A DNA stretch of 64,000 nucleotides from UBA12068 sp964452415 (GCA_964452415.1 CAYVME010000001.1:1-64000), one strand, 5' to 3'; shown: positions 50,461 to 59,771, numbered from the stretch's first letter. Notes: a model not told the origin generated them from the letters alone. Made by a program: numbers and translations.

Positions 50461-51696
50461 TCAATGATTTTTTTTGCGCGGTCTTATCATCTCGAAAAGT
50501 TTTGTTTCGTTGTTAACTAGCAATGGTAACGGATACATGAACTTTTTTAGTTCAGGATACCAGCCAGAATCTGGAGATCTGTACTCAGAAGCTTGTTCCA
50601 TTGCAAGCCTGCTATAATATTTTGCCTCCTGCCTGGCAGATGTTTCAGTTTCATCCCCTCCATAACAAGCTGCAGTTAAAAGCAAAAATCCTTTTGGAGC
50701 ATTAGGTTTTATTACATCCAACCCAATCCTTATAACCTTCGACAACTCTGGGTTCAAAAGACCAACCAGCACTGCCGTATTTGGCACCGTTATTGATTCA
50801 GATGGCCTTGATTTGCAAATTCCTAAAATCCATTCACCATGTGTCATTTCCTCAATAGGGCGCTTGGATTTCCTAATCGCAGATCCATGTTTAATGTTTC
50901 CTTGCAATATCGGAAGCAAATCCAATTTCATCTGAAGCGACATACTTGGATACAATTCACATATCAAAGCAAAAAGTTCACCCACTGAGACATTCTCAGG
51001 CTGATTAGCCAAATCGCGTTTTTGCCCATTTTCACCATGAAGCACAAAAAACTCATCATCTGTGTCCATGCCAAATACAATTGCAAAAACCTTGTGCCTG
51101 GATCCCTGATAGGCTTTTTCGATGTTCATCCTGAAACCCTTAGCATCCCTGATGGATTGTTCAATATCAAAATTAGACGCCTTACATCCCCTTGTTTTGT
51201 TATCCCCCCTGGAAAAATGATAGGTGCAAATTATTAAAGTGGAAAATTCCACTTGCTTCAGCAATTCAGTATTGCCACCTTGTTTATAATTTTTCTCAGA
51301 ACATCTCAATGAATCAAGCAAGTTTTGACGCTTCGCCATTAACCGCAATTGCTCGTCTATTGATTGCAAACTTCTACGCTCCAAAAATTTTATATACCCA
51401 TCGCGTATTAAGCCCTTGACTGATTCGTTTAAACCATTCCATCCCCAGTTAAACTTTCCACCCAGATTTCTGAAGGTTTCCAAAAAGCCAAGTGGCATTT
51501 CCGCAAAACGAGAAACCATAAGTCGACCATCACTGCACTTAAACACTATTACTTGAGTAGGATGTTCAGCTTTATACAGGTCAAGAGAGTCGAGATCTGC
51601 AAGGTATTTCTCTGAATACTGCCTGTTAATATCAAACAGCTCTTCAACCTTTTCCCTGAAAAAGACAGGTATGTGCGAAAAAATATTTTCTGACAT
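50461..51696 (-). CDS. Divergent beta-carbonic-anhydrase-like protein
   Basis: A 411-residue soluble protein. VIVFKCSDGRLMVSRFAEM has C54, D56 and R58 where beta-carbonic anhydrases have CxDSR, and FRNLGGKF resembles RNAGG. His160 and Cys171 (TLIICTYHFSRGDNKTRGC) could be the other zinc ligands, with an unusually long H-x10-C spacing. The C-terminal half is unrelated. A GGAGGT site precedes ATG 51696. It lies 195 bp after the SulP transporter, so bicarbonate handling is a plausible role; catalysis is unproven. Confidence 0.45.
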   Translation of the reverse strand: MSENIFSHIPVFFREKVEELFDINRQYSEKYLADLDSLDLYKAEHPTQVIVFKCSDGRLMVSRFAEMPLGFLETFRNLGGKFNWGWNGLNESVKGLIRDGYIKFLERRSLQSIDEQLRLMAKRQNLLDSLRCSEKNYKQGGNTELLKQVEFSTLIICTYHFSRGDNKTRGCKASNFDIEQSIRDAKGFRMNIEKAYQGSRHKVFAIVFGMDTDDEFFVLHGENGQKRDLANQPENVSVGELFALICELYPSMSLQMKLDLLPILQGNIKHGSAIRKSKRPIEEMTHGEWILGICKSRPSESITVPNTAVLVGLLNPELSKVIRIGLDVIKPNAPKGFLLLTAACYGGDETETSARQEAKYYSRLAMEQASEYRSPDSGWYPELKKFMYPLPLLVNNETKLFEMIRPRKKNH

Positions 51697-51849
51697 GCGA
51701 TAATACCTCCAATTTTAGATAGTGATCAATCTTAGAATTATTTCTTTATGATGTTGTAAAAAAACTAGCACGCTTCTTTCATGTAGCACACCATCATTTT
51801 CTCGAAATGCATTTTTAATATCACACCAAAAATACATTTCTTCGAAAAG

Positions 51850-51878
51850 AAAAGCGCACACAAAGATGTGTCGCTTTT
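51850..51878 (-). terminator. Terminator after the SulP gene
   Basis: AAAAGCGACACA and TGTGTGCGCTTTT stem with a TCTT loop and T-rich tail, just after the stop at 51892. Confidence 0.85.
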
Positions 51879-51891
51879 CAAAAACAAAAAC

Positions 51892-53508
51892 CTATTTCAC
51901 CACTAGCGCTTCCTTTGTGCTTTCAAAAACATTTCCATCCTTAACCATCAAATTGAACCACTTTTCTTTTTTCAATGCTCTTTCCAGCGCAGCACTAATG
52001 GAAGACATGCGCACCTTTTTTCCCTTAATTTTCATGCCTTCGACCATCTCTTTTATTGAATCCAATCCATCCATGTCAAAGAAAAATAAATTTCGAAAAC
52101 TGAGCACAACCAATTTTGTCTCATCGCTAATCTTTGCAATATTATCCATGTGCGATTGCGCATTGACATATGTCAATTGACCAGCAAAACGATATGTCAA
52201 AGTGTCCCCATGATCTTTTGTTCTGTTAAATTCTTTGGCATTTAATCTTTTGAGAAGTTTTCCATCCCTGTTAATGTTTATCTCAGTCTTGGCTCGAGAC
52301 ATCTTGTTTGCAAACACAAGCAAAGCAACCATGGATCCAATCAAAATTCCCATGATTGGGTCTTCGATGATGGTTATGATTGCCACCATTATTGCCAGAA
52401 GAAAAGCTGATTTGTCATTTTTCCAAATTTTTTCAAAATGCTCTTTTTCGACCATTTGAGTTGCAGTGAAAATCAAAATCGAAGCCACCACTGGAAGTGG
52501 AAGATATTTAAAAATAGAAAGAAGAGCCACTGAAATTATGACAATAAAAAGACTGCTAATTGTGGCTGACATTTTGTCATTTGCTCCACTTTTCACATTT
52601 AACGATGTTCGAGCCAACGCTGCCGTTGCTGGAATTCCACCAAATAGTCCGGAAAAAATGTTTGCCAATCCAGTGCCCAGAACTTCTTTTCTAGTGTTAT
52701 GTTTTGTTTTTGTCATGTTGTCAGCAATCTTTGCAGACATCAAAGTCTCGAGAATTCCAACCACTGCGATCGCAACAGCGCCGAGAAAAACATCTTGACT
52801 GAGCACAAATGAAATTTTTGGAACAGCCCAAAAACTTCCAGAAATGTCGCCAAACTTTGAAAACAATGTTTGGAATTGCACATTTATAATTCCCGCCTGA
52901 GAAAGAAACCCAAGCAAAATTCCGATTGGTGCAAGCACAATCACTCCTGGGATTTTTGCGAAAAATATTCTCCAAACAAAAAGAAATGCAAATCCCACAG
53001 CAAAAAGCACAACAGTTGCCCAATGCACAGCACCAATGTGAGCAATGCTTTCCATCAGGTTTTCAGTCAGTTTTTCATGAACTGCAAGATTCTTGAGACC
53101 AAGAGCAAAATTCAATTGTCCAAGTCCGATAATGAAAGCCACTCCCAAGGTGAAACCATGCACAACGCTTGATGGAATAAAAACAATATACTTTTCCCAT
53201 TTAAGGATATATACAAGCAAAATCATCAAGCCAGAAACGATTGCCAACATTGGCAAAATTGAAACTCCATATTTGATTGCAAAAACAACCAAAATTCCAG
53301 ACAATGCTCCAGTTGGTCCAACAATATTAAAATTGCTTCCACCGAAAAAAGATGCGATCAATCCAGCCCAAATCGCAGTAATTACACCCATGAGCGGTGT
53401 CGCACCGGCCGCCACAGCCAATGAAATTGAAAGTGGAATCGAAACAAATGCAACCGTCAAACCTGACTGCCAATTTTCCCTAATTCTTTGCATTACTGTT
53501 TTGCGCAT
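51892..53508 (-). CDS. SulP-family anion transporter with STAS domain
   Basis: A 538-residue permease. The membrane core starts WQSGLTVAFVSIPLSISLAV and has the SulP signature AGLIASFFGGSNFNIVGPTG. Twelve or more helices follow, and a cytoplasmic STAS domain at 430-535 (KLVVLSFRNLFFFDMDGLDS). SulP proteins carry sulfate, bicarbonate (BicA) or other anions. The following carbonic-anhydrase-like gene favours bicarbonate, as inference. Confidence 0.88.
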   Translation of the reverse strand: MRKTVMQRIRENWQSGLTVAFVSIPLSISLAVAAGATPLMGVITAIWAGLIASFFGGSNFNIVGPTGALSGILVVFAIKYGVSILPMLAIVSGLMILLVYILKWEKYIVFIPSSVVHGFTLGVAFIIGLGQLNFALGLKNLAVHEKLTENLMESIAHIGAVHWATVVLFAVGFAFLFVWRIFFAKIPGVIVLAPIGILLGFLSQAGIINVQFQTLFSKFGDISGSFWAVPKISFVLSQDVFLGAVAIAVVGILETLMSAKIADNMTKTKHNTRKEVLGTGLANIFSGLFGGIPATAALARTSLNVKSGANDKMSATISSLFIVIISVALLSIFKYLPLPVVASILIFTATQMVEKEHFEKIWKNDKSAFLLAIMVAIITIIEDPIMGILIGSMVALLVFANKMSRAKTEININRDGKLLKRLNAKEFNRTKDHGDTLTYRFAGQLTYVNAQSHMDNIAKISDETKLVVLSFRNLFFFDMDGLDSIKEMVEGMKIKGKKVRMSSISAALERALKKEKWFNLMVKDGNVFESTKEALVVK

Positions 53509-53542
53509 ATTTTTTTAAAAAAATAGATTTTATTAAAACAAA

Positions 53543-53572
53543 CAAAAAAGCACACGCCGAGGCGTATACTTT
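53543..53572 (-). terminator. Terminator of the ATP synthase operon
   Basis: AAGTATACGCC and GGCGTGTGCTT form an 11-bp stem (G-U pairs allowed) with a TTTTTT tail on the minus strand, ~140 bp after the atpC stop. Confidence 0.85.
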
Positions 53573-53709
53573 TCTTTTTTGGACTATGGAAAAAGGACCG
53601 AGAAAAGTCAGAGCATCCTTTTAAAATATTTATCTTCAAAGCTACAAGTTCAATAACTGAACCAACCCAGAAATTTTACTCCTGAGGAAAATTCTTGTCA
53701 ATACCAAAT

Positions 53710-54144
53710 TTAATCAATCTTGATGCCATGTTTTGAGTGATGTTTTTTTGCCACCCGAACACGAATCATCTCTTTTTCAATGGCAGCAGCCACCTTGGCA
53801 TATTCCATGTCACTCATTGAAATCTTTTCATCTTTGAGTTTCTCTGCTCTCTTTCTGGCCTCTTCAGCACGCTCAATGTCAATTTCATGAGCAGCTTCAG
53901 CAGTATCAGCAAGCACAACCAAACTGTTCTTGTGAAACTCAACAAAGCCTCCAGAGGTCGCAAGAAGCGTCTCCTTCCCTCCATTTTTAATGATAATTTC
54001 ACCAGCCTTCAATGCTCCGATATATGAACGATGATTCGGAAGTATTGTCACGATACCCTGAAGCACAGGCAAAGTGACCTGATCAATCTCTTGCTCAGAA
54101 ACTGTTCTTTCGGGAGTTACAATTTTAAAATTAATTTTCTTCAT
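53710..54144 (-). CDS. atpC: ATP synthase epsilon subunit
   Basis: F1 central-stalk subunit of 144 residues. The beta-sandwich has KIVTPERTVSEQEIDQVTLP and LQGIVTILPNHRSYIGALKA; GGFVEFHKNSLVVLADTAE follows. The C-terminal helical hairpin is present (EEARKRAEKLKDEKIS). It can inhibit or tune rotation. Last gene of the operon, 30 bp after atpD. Confidence 0.94.
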   Translation of the reverse strand: MKKINFKIVTPERTVSEQEIDQVTLPVLQGIVTILPNHRSYIGALKAGEIIIKNGGKETLLATSGGFVEFHKNSLVVLADTAEAAHEIDIERAEEARKRAEKLKDEKISMSDMEYAKVAAAIEKEMIRVRVAKKHHSKHGIKID

Positions 54145-54174
54145 ATGAATATATTGTAGAAAGCGAACAAAAGA

Positions 54175-55551
54175 TTATTGTTTTTTGATCTCATCGATTG
54201 ATCCTTTCATGTAGAAATCTTGCTCTGAAATGTCATCCAATTCTCCACTTAAAATCATTTTGAATCCACGGATTGTGTCTGAAAGTTTAACATATTTTCC
54301 AGGAGCTCCTGTGAATTGCTCAGCCACGAAAAATGGTTGTGAAAGATATTTTTGAATTTTTCGAGCACGAGTCACCAAAACCTTGTCCTCATCTGAAAGT
54401 TCCTCCATTCCCAAAATTGCGATAATATCTTGAAGATCTTTGTATCGCTGAAGAACTCGTTGAACTCCGCGAGCGGTGTCATAGTGTTCTTGTCCCACAA
54501 TGTTTGGATCAAGAATTGTTGAACTTGAATCCAATGGATCAACAGCTGGATAGATTCCCAATTCTGAAAGTCCTCGAGAAAGCACCACCGTTGAATCCAA
54601 ATGTCCAAAAGTTGTGGCTGGCGCTGGATCAGTCAAATCGTCAGCCGGCACATACACAGCCTGAACAGAGGTGATTGAACCATTCTTGGTTGAAGTAATT
54701 CTTTCTTGAAGCTTACCCATTTCTTCAGCAAGTGTTGGTTGATATCCCACAGCTGATGGAATTCGTCCGAGGAGCGCAGAAACTTCAGATCCAGCTTGAG
54801 TGAAACGGAAGATGTTGTCCACAAACAAAAGCACATCTTTATTTTCTTGATCGCGGAAATATTCAGCCATGGTTAAAGCTGAAAGAGCAACTCGCTGACG
54901 AGCTCCTGGTGGTTCATTCATTTGTCCGAACACCAAAGTTGTTTTATCCAAAACTCCTGATTCTTTCATTTCATGAAAAAGATCATTTCCTTCTCGGGTT
55001 CTTTCTCCCACTCCGGCAAAAACTGAAAATCCTCCGTGTTCTTGAGCAATGTTTCGAATGAGTTCTTGAATCACCACTGTCTTTCCCACTCCAGCTCCAC
55101 CAAAAAGACCAACCTTTCCACCTTTCACGAAAGGACAAATGAGATCAATAACCTTAATTCCGGTTTCAAAAATTTCAGCCTCAGTTGCTTGCTCAGAAAA
55201 TTTTGGAGCTTCGCGATGAATTGGCAAGAATTGCTTCGCCTCCACAGCTGGCTTTCCATCAATCGGCTCACCCAAAAGATTGAACATTCTTCCGAGAGTT
55301 TCTTGTCCAACTGGAACCTGAATTGCTTTTCCAGTGTCAACAACCTCCATCCCTCGCTTGAGACCATCAGTTGAACCCATTGAAACTGCGCGAACTTTTC
55401 CACCTCCAACATGCTGATGAACTTCCAAAACGATTTGCTCGGTTTCACTTGTCTTGATGTTCAAGGCATTATAGATTTCCGGCAACCCTTCATCAAACTG
55501 CACATCAACAACCGGCCCGATGATTTGGATGATTTTTCCAACATTTTTCAT
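54175..55551 (-). CDS. atpD: ATP synthase beta subunit
   Basis: Catalytic F1 subunit of 458 residues. P-loop GLFGGAGVGKTVVIQELIRN; catalytic Glu in GVGERTREGNDLFHEM; VYVPADDLTDPAPATTFGH; DELSEED-like GMEELSDEDKVLV. It ends with a normal beta C-terminus. A small plus-strand transcription unit separates it from atpG upstream, so it may have its own promoter, not clearly identified. Confidence 0.97.
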   Translation of the reverse strand: MKNVGKIIQIIGPVVDVQFDEGLPEIYNALNIKTSETEQIVLEVHQHVGGGKVRAVSMGSTDGLKRGMEVVDTGKAIQVPVGQETLGRMFNLLGEPIDGKPAVEAKQFLPIHREAPKFSEQATEAEIFETGIKVIDLICPFVKGGKVGLFGGAGVGKTVVIQELIRNIAQEHGGFSVFAGVGERTREGNDLFHEMKESGVLDKTTLVFGQMNEPPGARQRVALSALTMAEYFRDQENKDVLLFVDNIFRFTQAGSEVSALLGRIPSAVGYQPTLAEEMGKLQERITSTKNGSITSVQAVYVPADDLTDPAPATTFGHLDSTVVLSRGLSELGIYPAVDPLDSSSTILDPNIVGQEHYDTARGVQRVLQRYKDLQDIIAILGMEELSDEDKVLVTRARKIQKYLSQPFFVAEQFTGAPGKYVKLSDTIRGFKMILSGELDDISEQDFYMKGSIDEIKKQ

Positions 55552-55721
55552 AATATTTTCTTCTACAAATTACAAAATTTTTACGAATTTACAAATATAC
55601 AAAATGGAGATTCGTACACTTGCAAATTTGTAATCAATTCGCACCCTGCAGAAATTAATTAAATTCTTATTGATAAATACTGGCTCAAATAAGGCAATAT
55701 TTATCATCAGGAATTCAAGGC

Positions 55722-55750
55722 TTGACTTTTTGCACTTTTTGTGACACACT
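55722..55750 (+). promoter_or_regulatory. Possible promoter of the plus-strand micro-operon
   Basis: TTGACT (55722-55727) and CACACT (55745-55750) at 17-bp spacing. The -10 is weak. The sequence around TTGACTTTTTG is shared with the promoter at 62387, suggesting a common type. Confidence 0.45.
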
Positions 55751-55787
55751 CATAGCACAAATTCAACACTTTCATTGGAGGTTTCCC

Positions 55788-55898
55788 ATGCAGTTCCTTA
55801 CTATACCCCTTGCAACTTTCGCAACAATCATTCTTGTAATACAACTATTGTGCTACAAGTCATGGCGATCAAGAAAATCAAAGGAGACAAGTTCATGA
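55788..55898 (+). CDS. 36-residue single-helix membrane peptide
   Basis: A tiny frame: MQFLTIPLATFATIILVIQL, then a basic tail YKSWRSRKSKETSS. One hydrophobic helix with positive-inside tail suggests an inner-membrane peptide. SD GGAGG lies 7 bp upstream. The TGA overlaps the next ATG (ATGA), giving translational coupling with the 64-aa gene. It faces the ATP synthase genes. Not recognised. Confidence 0.55.
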   Translation: MQFLTIPLATFATIILVIQLLCYKSWRSRKSKETSS

Positions 55899-56089
55899 AA
55901 AAAATCACCGCATTTCTCTTTCTCATGTTCTCAACTGCCGCGACCGCATTTGCCCACAACATGCGTGGCAATTTGGCACACACCAATCCACATTGGCTCC
56001 CTGGAGTCCTCTGTATTGGTGCACTCGCTGTCTTTATTGTTGCCTTTGCAATTTCATTAGCAATCAATAATAGAAAGAACAAGGGTTAG
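55895..56089 (+). CDS. 64-residue signal-peptide/membrane protein
   Basis: Starts MKKITAFLFLMFSTAATAFA with a cleavable-looking signal, then HNMRGNLAHTNPHWLPG and one membrane helix VLCIGALAVFIVAFAISLAI with NNRKNKG at the end. SD AAAGGAG is 10 bp upstream. It overlaps the preceding micro-ORF. The three His residues near the outer side may bind metal. Family not recognised. Confidence 0.55.
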   Translation: MKKITAFLFLMFSTAATAFAHNMRGNLAHTNPHWLPGVLCIGALAVFIVAFAISLAINNRKNKG

Positions 56090-56118
56090 CATCGTCGACC
56101 AGCGAATCTTCTCACAAA

Positions 56119-56156
56119 GCCCGACGCACAGCAACTGTGCCGAGGGTTTTCTTTTT
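56119..56156 (+). terminator. Terminator of the plus-strand micro-operon
   Basis: GCACAG and CTGTGC with CCC/GGG flanks form a stem ending in TTTTCTTTTT on the plus strand. Confidence 0.8.
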
Positions 56157-56161
56157 GCAAA

Positions 56162-56258
56162 TTTTTCAAAAACACTATCAGAATTAAATCCTAGATTCCG
56201 GATCAAGTCCGGAATGACACATTATCGAATTCTGAATTATATTTTTGAATTCTGCATT
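56162..56258. repeat. ~95-bp intergenic repeat, copy A
   Basis: Shares the order TTTTTCAAA..ACTATCA..TTAAATCCT..ATTCCGGAT..TCCGGAATGACA..CTGAATT..ATTTTTGAATT with copy B at 62799-62893. Includes the palindrome at 56190-56219. It lies after the plus-strand terminator and before atpG. Confidence 0.7.
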
Positions 56259-56292
56259 TCTTGAAAGCTGAAAGCTACAAGCTATCAGCTAT
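56258..56292. repeat. AGCT-type repeat next to atpG stop
   Basis: GAAAGCTGAAAGCTACAAGC followed by TATCAGCTATTC lies at the 3' end of atpG. Same type as at 1559 and 3877. Confidence 0.5.
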
Positions 56293-57248
56293 TCAAGTGC
56301 TGCTCTTCCTGCCGAAATCTCTGCAATTTCTTGTGTAATCTTTCCTTGTCTAATCTGATTGTACGCCAAGGTTAAATCTTCACTCATTTCTCCCGCTGCA
56401 TCAGTTGCATTTCTCATTGCCATCATGCGAGCAGATTGTTCAGATGCTTGAGATTCCAAAACTGCATGAAACAGTTGCATCTCAATCAGGCGAGGAACAA
56501 TGAGCTCCAAAACCTCCTTTGGACTCGGTTCAATCTTGTATTCCAGAACTGGTTCTTCCAATCCATATTCTTGAGCCAAAATATCCATTTCAGCGATTTG
56601 TTTTTCAATATCAATTTTTGAAATCGGCAAAACTTGTCGAATCCTTGTCTGTTGATTCACAGCGGAAATATAGTCGGTATACACGACCACAACTTTATCA
56701 TATTTCTTGGCCAAATAATCATCAATCACAATTTTTGAAAGTGGTTTAATGTCGGCAACTGTTGCAAACTTTGCCCCATCCTCAAAGGCCGCAATGATGC
56801 CTTTGCCAAGTTTTCGCACAATTCCCTCGCCCTTTTTTCCAATCGTAATGAAATCAATTTTCAAATCTTCATTTTTAATCGTTGAAACGATTTTCTTTTT
56901 TCCAATCCTGTTTATTCTCAATTTCTCCGGACTTGCAATTTCTTCTTTGATTTTCTTGGCAACTTGAGTGTTGAATGATCCGCAAAGACCACGATTTGAA
57001 GTCACCACAACCATCAAAACACTTCTCACCTCACGCACTTCCAAAAATCCAAACCCCCTGGACAATTCAAAGGCTCTGGCCAGGTTTGTCAAAACGCTCC
57101 AAGCTGCATGCGCATAGCCTCGAATTCCCAAAACGCTTGCCACAGCTCGACGCATTTTGGCAGCCGAAACCATCTCCATTGCCTTGGTGATTTTTTTTGT
57201 CGAATTTATCGATCGTATTCGTCTTTTTATATCAAGTGAAGATGCCAT
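56289..57248 (-). CDS. atpG: ATP synthase gamma subunit
   Basis: Rotor shaft subunit of 319 residues, slightly longer than the usual ~290. N terminus DIKRRIRSINSTKKITKAME and MVSAAKMRRA, C terminus RMMAMRNATDAAGEMSEDLT and AYNQIRQGKITQEIAEISAG are diagnostic coiled coils. The middle domain VVVTSNRGLCGSFNTQVAKK is normal. Follows atpA. Confidence 0.95.
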   Translation of the reverse strand: MASSLDIKRRIRSINSTKKITKAMEMVSAAKMRRAVASVLGIRGYAHAAWSVLTNLARAFELSRGFGFLEVREVRSVLMVVVTSNRGLCGSFNTQVAKKIKEEIASPEKLRINRIGKKKIVSTIKNEDLKIDFITIGKKGEGIVRKLGKGIIAAFEDGAKFATVADIKPLSKIVIDDYLAKKYDKVVVVYTDYISAVNQQTRIRQVLPISKIDIEKQIAEMDILAQEYGLEEPVLEYKIEPSPKEVLELIVPRLIEMQLFHAVLESQASEQSARMMAMRNATDAAGEMSEDLTLAYNQIRQGKITQEIAEISAGRAALE

Positions 57249-57305
57249 AAATATTTTTTACAAAAATAAATCTCAATGTCAAAATCTCAAATCCAAACAA
57301 GCAAG

Positions 57306-58811
57306 TTATTTCTGATAAATTTCCTTGAATTCCTTGATTGCTTTTTCAATTGAGGCCACCACTTCATCGGAAAGTTCTTTCTTGTCAGCAATCAAAGACA
57401 ATGTTTCTTTTGCTTGAGAGTCCAGATATTTGTGAAAATCAGCTTCCCAATTTCTAATTTCAACAACTTCAACATCATCAAGAAATCCATTGACCAGCGC
57501 ATACAAAATTGAAACTTGATGTTCAACAGCCATTGGCTCGTATTGACCTTGCTTAAGAACTTCAACAGATCTTCTTCCTCGCTCGATTTGATTTCTGGTT
57601 TTTTCGTCCAAGTCTGATCCAAACTGCGCAAAAGCTTCGAGCTCTCTGAATTGTGCCAATTCCAATCGCATCTTTCCAGCAACTTTTTTCATTGCTTTGA
57701 TTTGAGCAGATCCTCCCACTCGAGAAACTGAAAGACCAACATTAACCGCTGGACGAATTCCCTTGTAGAACAAGTCTGATTCCAAGAAAATTTGACCGTC
57801 AGTAATTGAAATAACATTGGTTGGAATGTATGCTGACACATCTCCAGCTTGAGTTTCAATGATTGGAAGCGCTGTCATTGATCCTCCTCCAAAATCTTCA
57901 TTGAGTTTTGCGCTTCTTTCCAAAAGACGAGAATGCAAATAAAAAACATCTCCAGGATATGCCTCTCGTCCTGGTGGTCGCTTCAAAATCAATGATGTTT
58001 GACGATATGCCCAAGCGTGTCTCGAAAGATCATCGAAAACGATAAGCACATCTTCTCCTTTGTCCATGAAATATTCTCCCAAAGCACATCCTGAATATGG
58101 AGCAATATATGAAAGAGAGGCGCTATCTGAAGCTCCAGCCACAATCACTGTCGTATATTCCATGGCACCTTTCTTTTCAAGTTCACCCACAATGCGAGCA
58201 ATTTTTGATTCTTTCTGTCCAATCGCAACATAGATACATTTCATGTTCTGACCTTTCTGGTTGATGATTGTATCAATTGCAATTGCAGTTTTTCCGGTCT
58301 GACGGTCACCAATAATCAATTCTCGTTGTCCTCGTCCAATTGGAATCATTGCATCAATAGCTTTGATTCCAGTTTGAACAGGCTGATGCACACTTTTTCG
58401 AGTAATAACACCAGGAGCAATTTTTTCCACAGGATAATACACATCAGTTTTAATTTCCTCCCTTCCATCAATAACATTTCCAAGTGGGTCAATAACGCGT
58501 CCAATCATTTTTTCTGAAACCGGAATTGAAAGAATTTTTCCAGTGGAAGTTACATTTTCTCCTTCTTTCACTGATGTATAGTCGCCCATGATCATAACTC
58601 CAACCTCATCCAACTCAAGATTAAGAGCCACACCCATAACACCGCTTTGAAATTCAACAATTTCAGATGCCATCACATCAGACAATCCAGAAACTTTAGC
58701 AACACCATCTCCAACTTCCAAAACTTTTCCGACTTTTTCTGTCTTGGCTTCAGCTTTGAAATTCTCAATCTGCGCTTTCAATTGCTCGATGATATAGTTT
58801 TTATCGCTCAT
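57306..58811 (-). CDS. atpA: ATP synthase alpha subunit
   Basis: Regulatory F1 subunit of 501 residues. P-loop IIGDRQTGKTAIAIDTIINQ; Arg finger in SVSRVGGSAQIKAMKK; REAYPGDVFYLHSRLLERSA. I chose ATG 58811 (MSDKNYIIEQ) since upstream residues are not conserved. The N terminus faces atpH by 40 bp. Confidence 0.96.
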   Translation of the reverse strand: MSDKNYIIEQLKAQIENFKAEAKTEKVGKVLEVGDGVAKVSGLSDVMASEIVEFQSGVMGVALNLELDEVGVMIMGDYTSVKEGENVTSTGKILSIPVSEKMIGRVIDPLGNVIDGREEIKTDVYYPVEKIAPGVITRKSVHQPVQTGIKAIDAMIPIGRGQRELIIGDRQTGKTAIAIDTIINQKGQNMKCIYVAIGQKESKIARIVGELEKKGAMEYTTVIVAGASDSASLSYIAPYSGCALGEYFMDKGEDVLIVFDDLSRHAWAYRQTSLILKRPPGREAYPGDVFYLHSRLLERSAKLNEDFGGGSMTALPIIETQAGDVSAYIPTNVISITDGQIFLESDLFYKGIRPAVNVGLSVSRVGGSAQIKAMKKVAGKMRLELAQFRELEAFAQFGSDLDEKTRNQIERGRRSVEVLKQGQYEPMAVEHQVSILYALVNGFLDDVEVVEIRNWEADFHKYLDSQAKETLSLIADKKELSDEVVASIEKAIKEFKEIYQK

Positions 58812-58850
58812 ATTTTTTATTATCAATTAATAATTTCTAAAATGTTAAAC

Positions 58851-59252
58851 TTATTTACTTAGTTGTTTCTTTAGTTGTGAGAGCATGCCTTCAATGCTCA
58901 TGTCTATCATTTCATCTCCGACCTTGATTACTATCCCTCCCTTAATCTTCTTTTCTATCTGATTCTCAATATTGACCGTTTCAGCTTCATATTTAAGCTT
59001 TACATAATTCTTGATTTTTTCCACCACAGCCCCCTCCAATTTCTGAGCACTGAGCACAACACAATCAACTGACCTGTTTTCATCATTCCAAATCTTGGAA
59101 AATTTTTCACTTATCTTGGAAACATTGTTTGCCTGCTTCTTTTTGATTAAAAATTTTGCAAATTCCAAAACAACGCCATCGATTTCGCTTTGAGATTTTC
59201 CCTTTGTCATTTCATGCAAAGTTTTTGCGTAGTCGGTATTGCTAATTTTCAT
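58851..59252 (-). CDS. atpH: ATP synthase delta subunit, short
   Basis: Peripheral-stalk F1 subunit, 133 residues, ~40 fewer than usual. MKISNTDYAKTLHEM, then a helical N-terminal domain, then VDCVVLSAQKLEGAVVEKIK and GGIVIKVGDEMIDMSIEGML, the conserved C-terminal strand pair and tail. Sequence-poor but placed exactly between atpF and atpA. Start ATG 59252; GTG 59255 gives one more residue. Confidence 0.85.
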   Translation of the reverse strand: MKISNTDYAKTLHEMTKGKSQSEIDGVVLEFAKFLIKKKQANNVSKISEKFSKIWNDENRSVDCVVLSAQKLEGAVVEKIKNYVKLKYEAETVNIENQIEKKIKGGIVIKVGDEMIDMSIEGMLSQLKKQLSK

Positions 59253-59276
59253 CACTTTTTAAATTAATATTTTTGA

Positions 59277-59771
59277 TTATTTGATTGAAACAATCATGTC
59301 TTCAACCAGTTTCTTGTCTTTATCATTGTCCAGTTTCTCATTGATAATTTTTTCGGTCACAGTGAGAATCAATCCTGAGATTTCACCTTTGATTTCTCCC
59401 ATTATTTTCTCCCTTTCTTGTTCAATCTTTTTCTGAGTGTTCGCCATAATGTTGGCAGCTTCCTGCTTTGTGGTTTCAATAATTTGAGCTTTTCCACTTT
59501 CTGCAATTTCCTGAGCTTTTTTTATGATTTCTTGAGCCTCTTTTTTAGCTTCAGCAAGAACAAGTTTTTCCTTTTCTTCAATTTGCACCAATTTCTTCCC
59601 GGCCTCATTGGCATTGCTGATTCCTTTTTCAATCTTTTCCTGTCTTTCATCAAGCACCTTCATGATTGGACCATAGGCAAATTTATAGATCACAAAAACA
59701 AGCACACCAAAATTTATCAACTGCGCTAAAAGAATTTTAACATTAAGACCCAGGGCATTTATCAATTCCAT
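59277..59771 (-). CDS. atpF: ATP synthase b subunit, module 2
   Basis: Peripheral stalk, 164 residues. One N-terminal membrane helix ILLAQLINFGVLVFVIYKFA then YGPIMKVLDERQEKIEKGIS and a long charged coiled coil. It belongs with c2 and a2. It differs from the other b (61306-61794) in sequence, so the two may form a heterodimer or serve separate enzymes. Confidence 0.93.
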   Translation of the reverse strand: MELINALGLNVKILLAQLINFGVLVFVIYKFAYGPIMKVLDERQEKIEKGISNANEAGKKLVQIEEKEKLVLAEAKKEAQEIIKKAQEIAESGKAQIIETTKQEAANIMANTQKKIEQEREKIMGEIKGEISGLILTVTEKIINEKLDNDKDKKLVEDMIVSIK

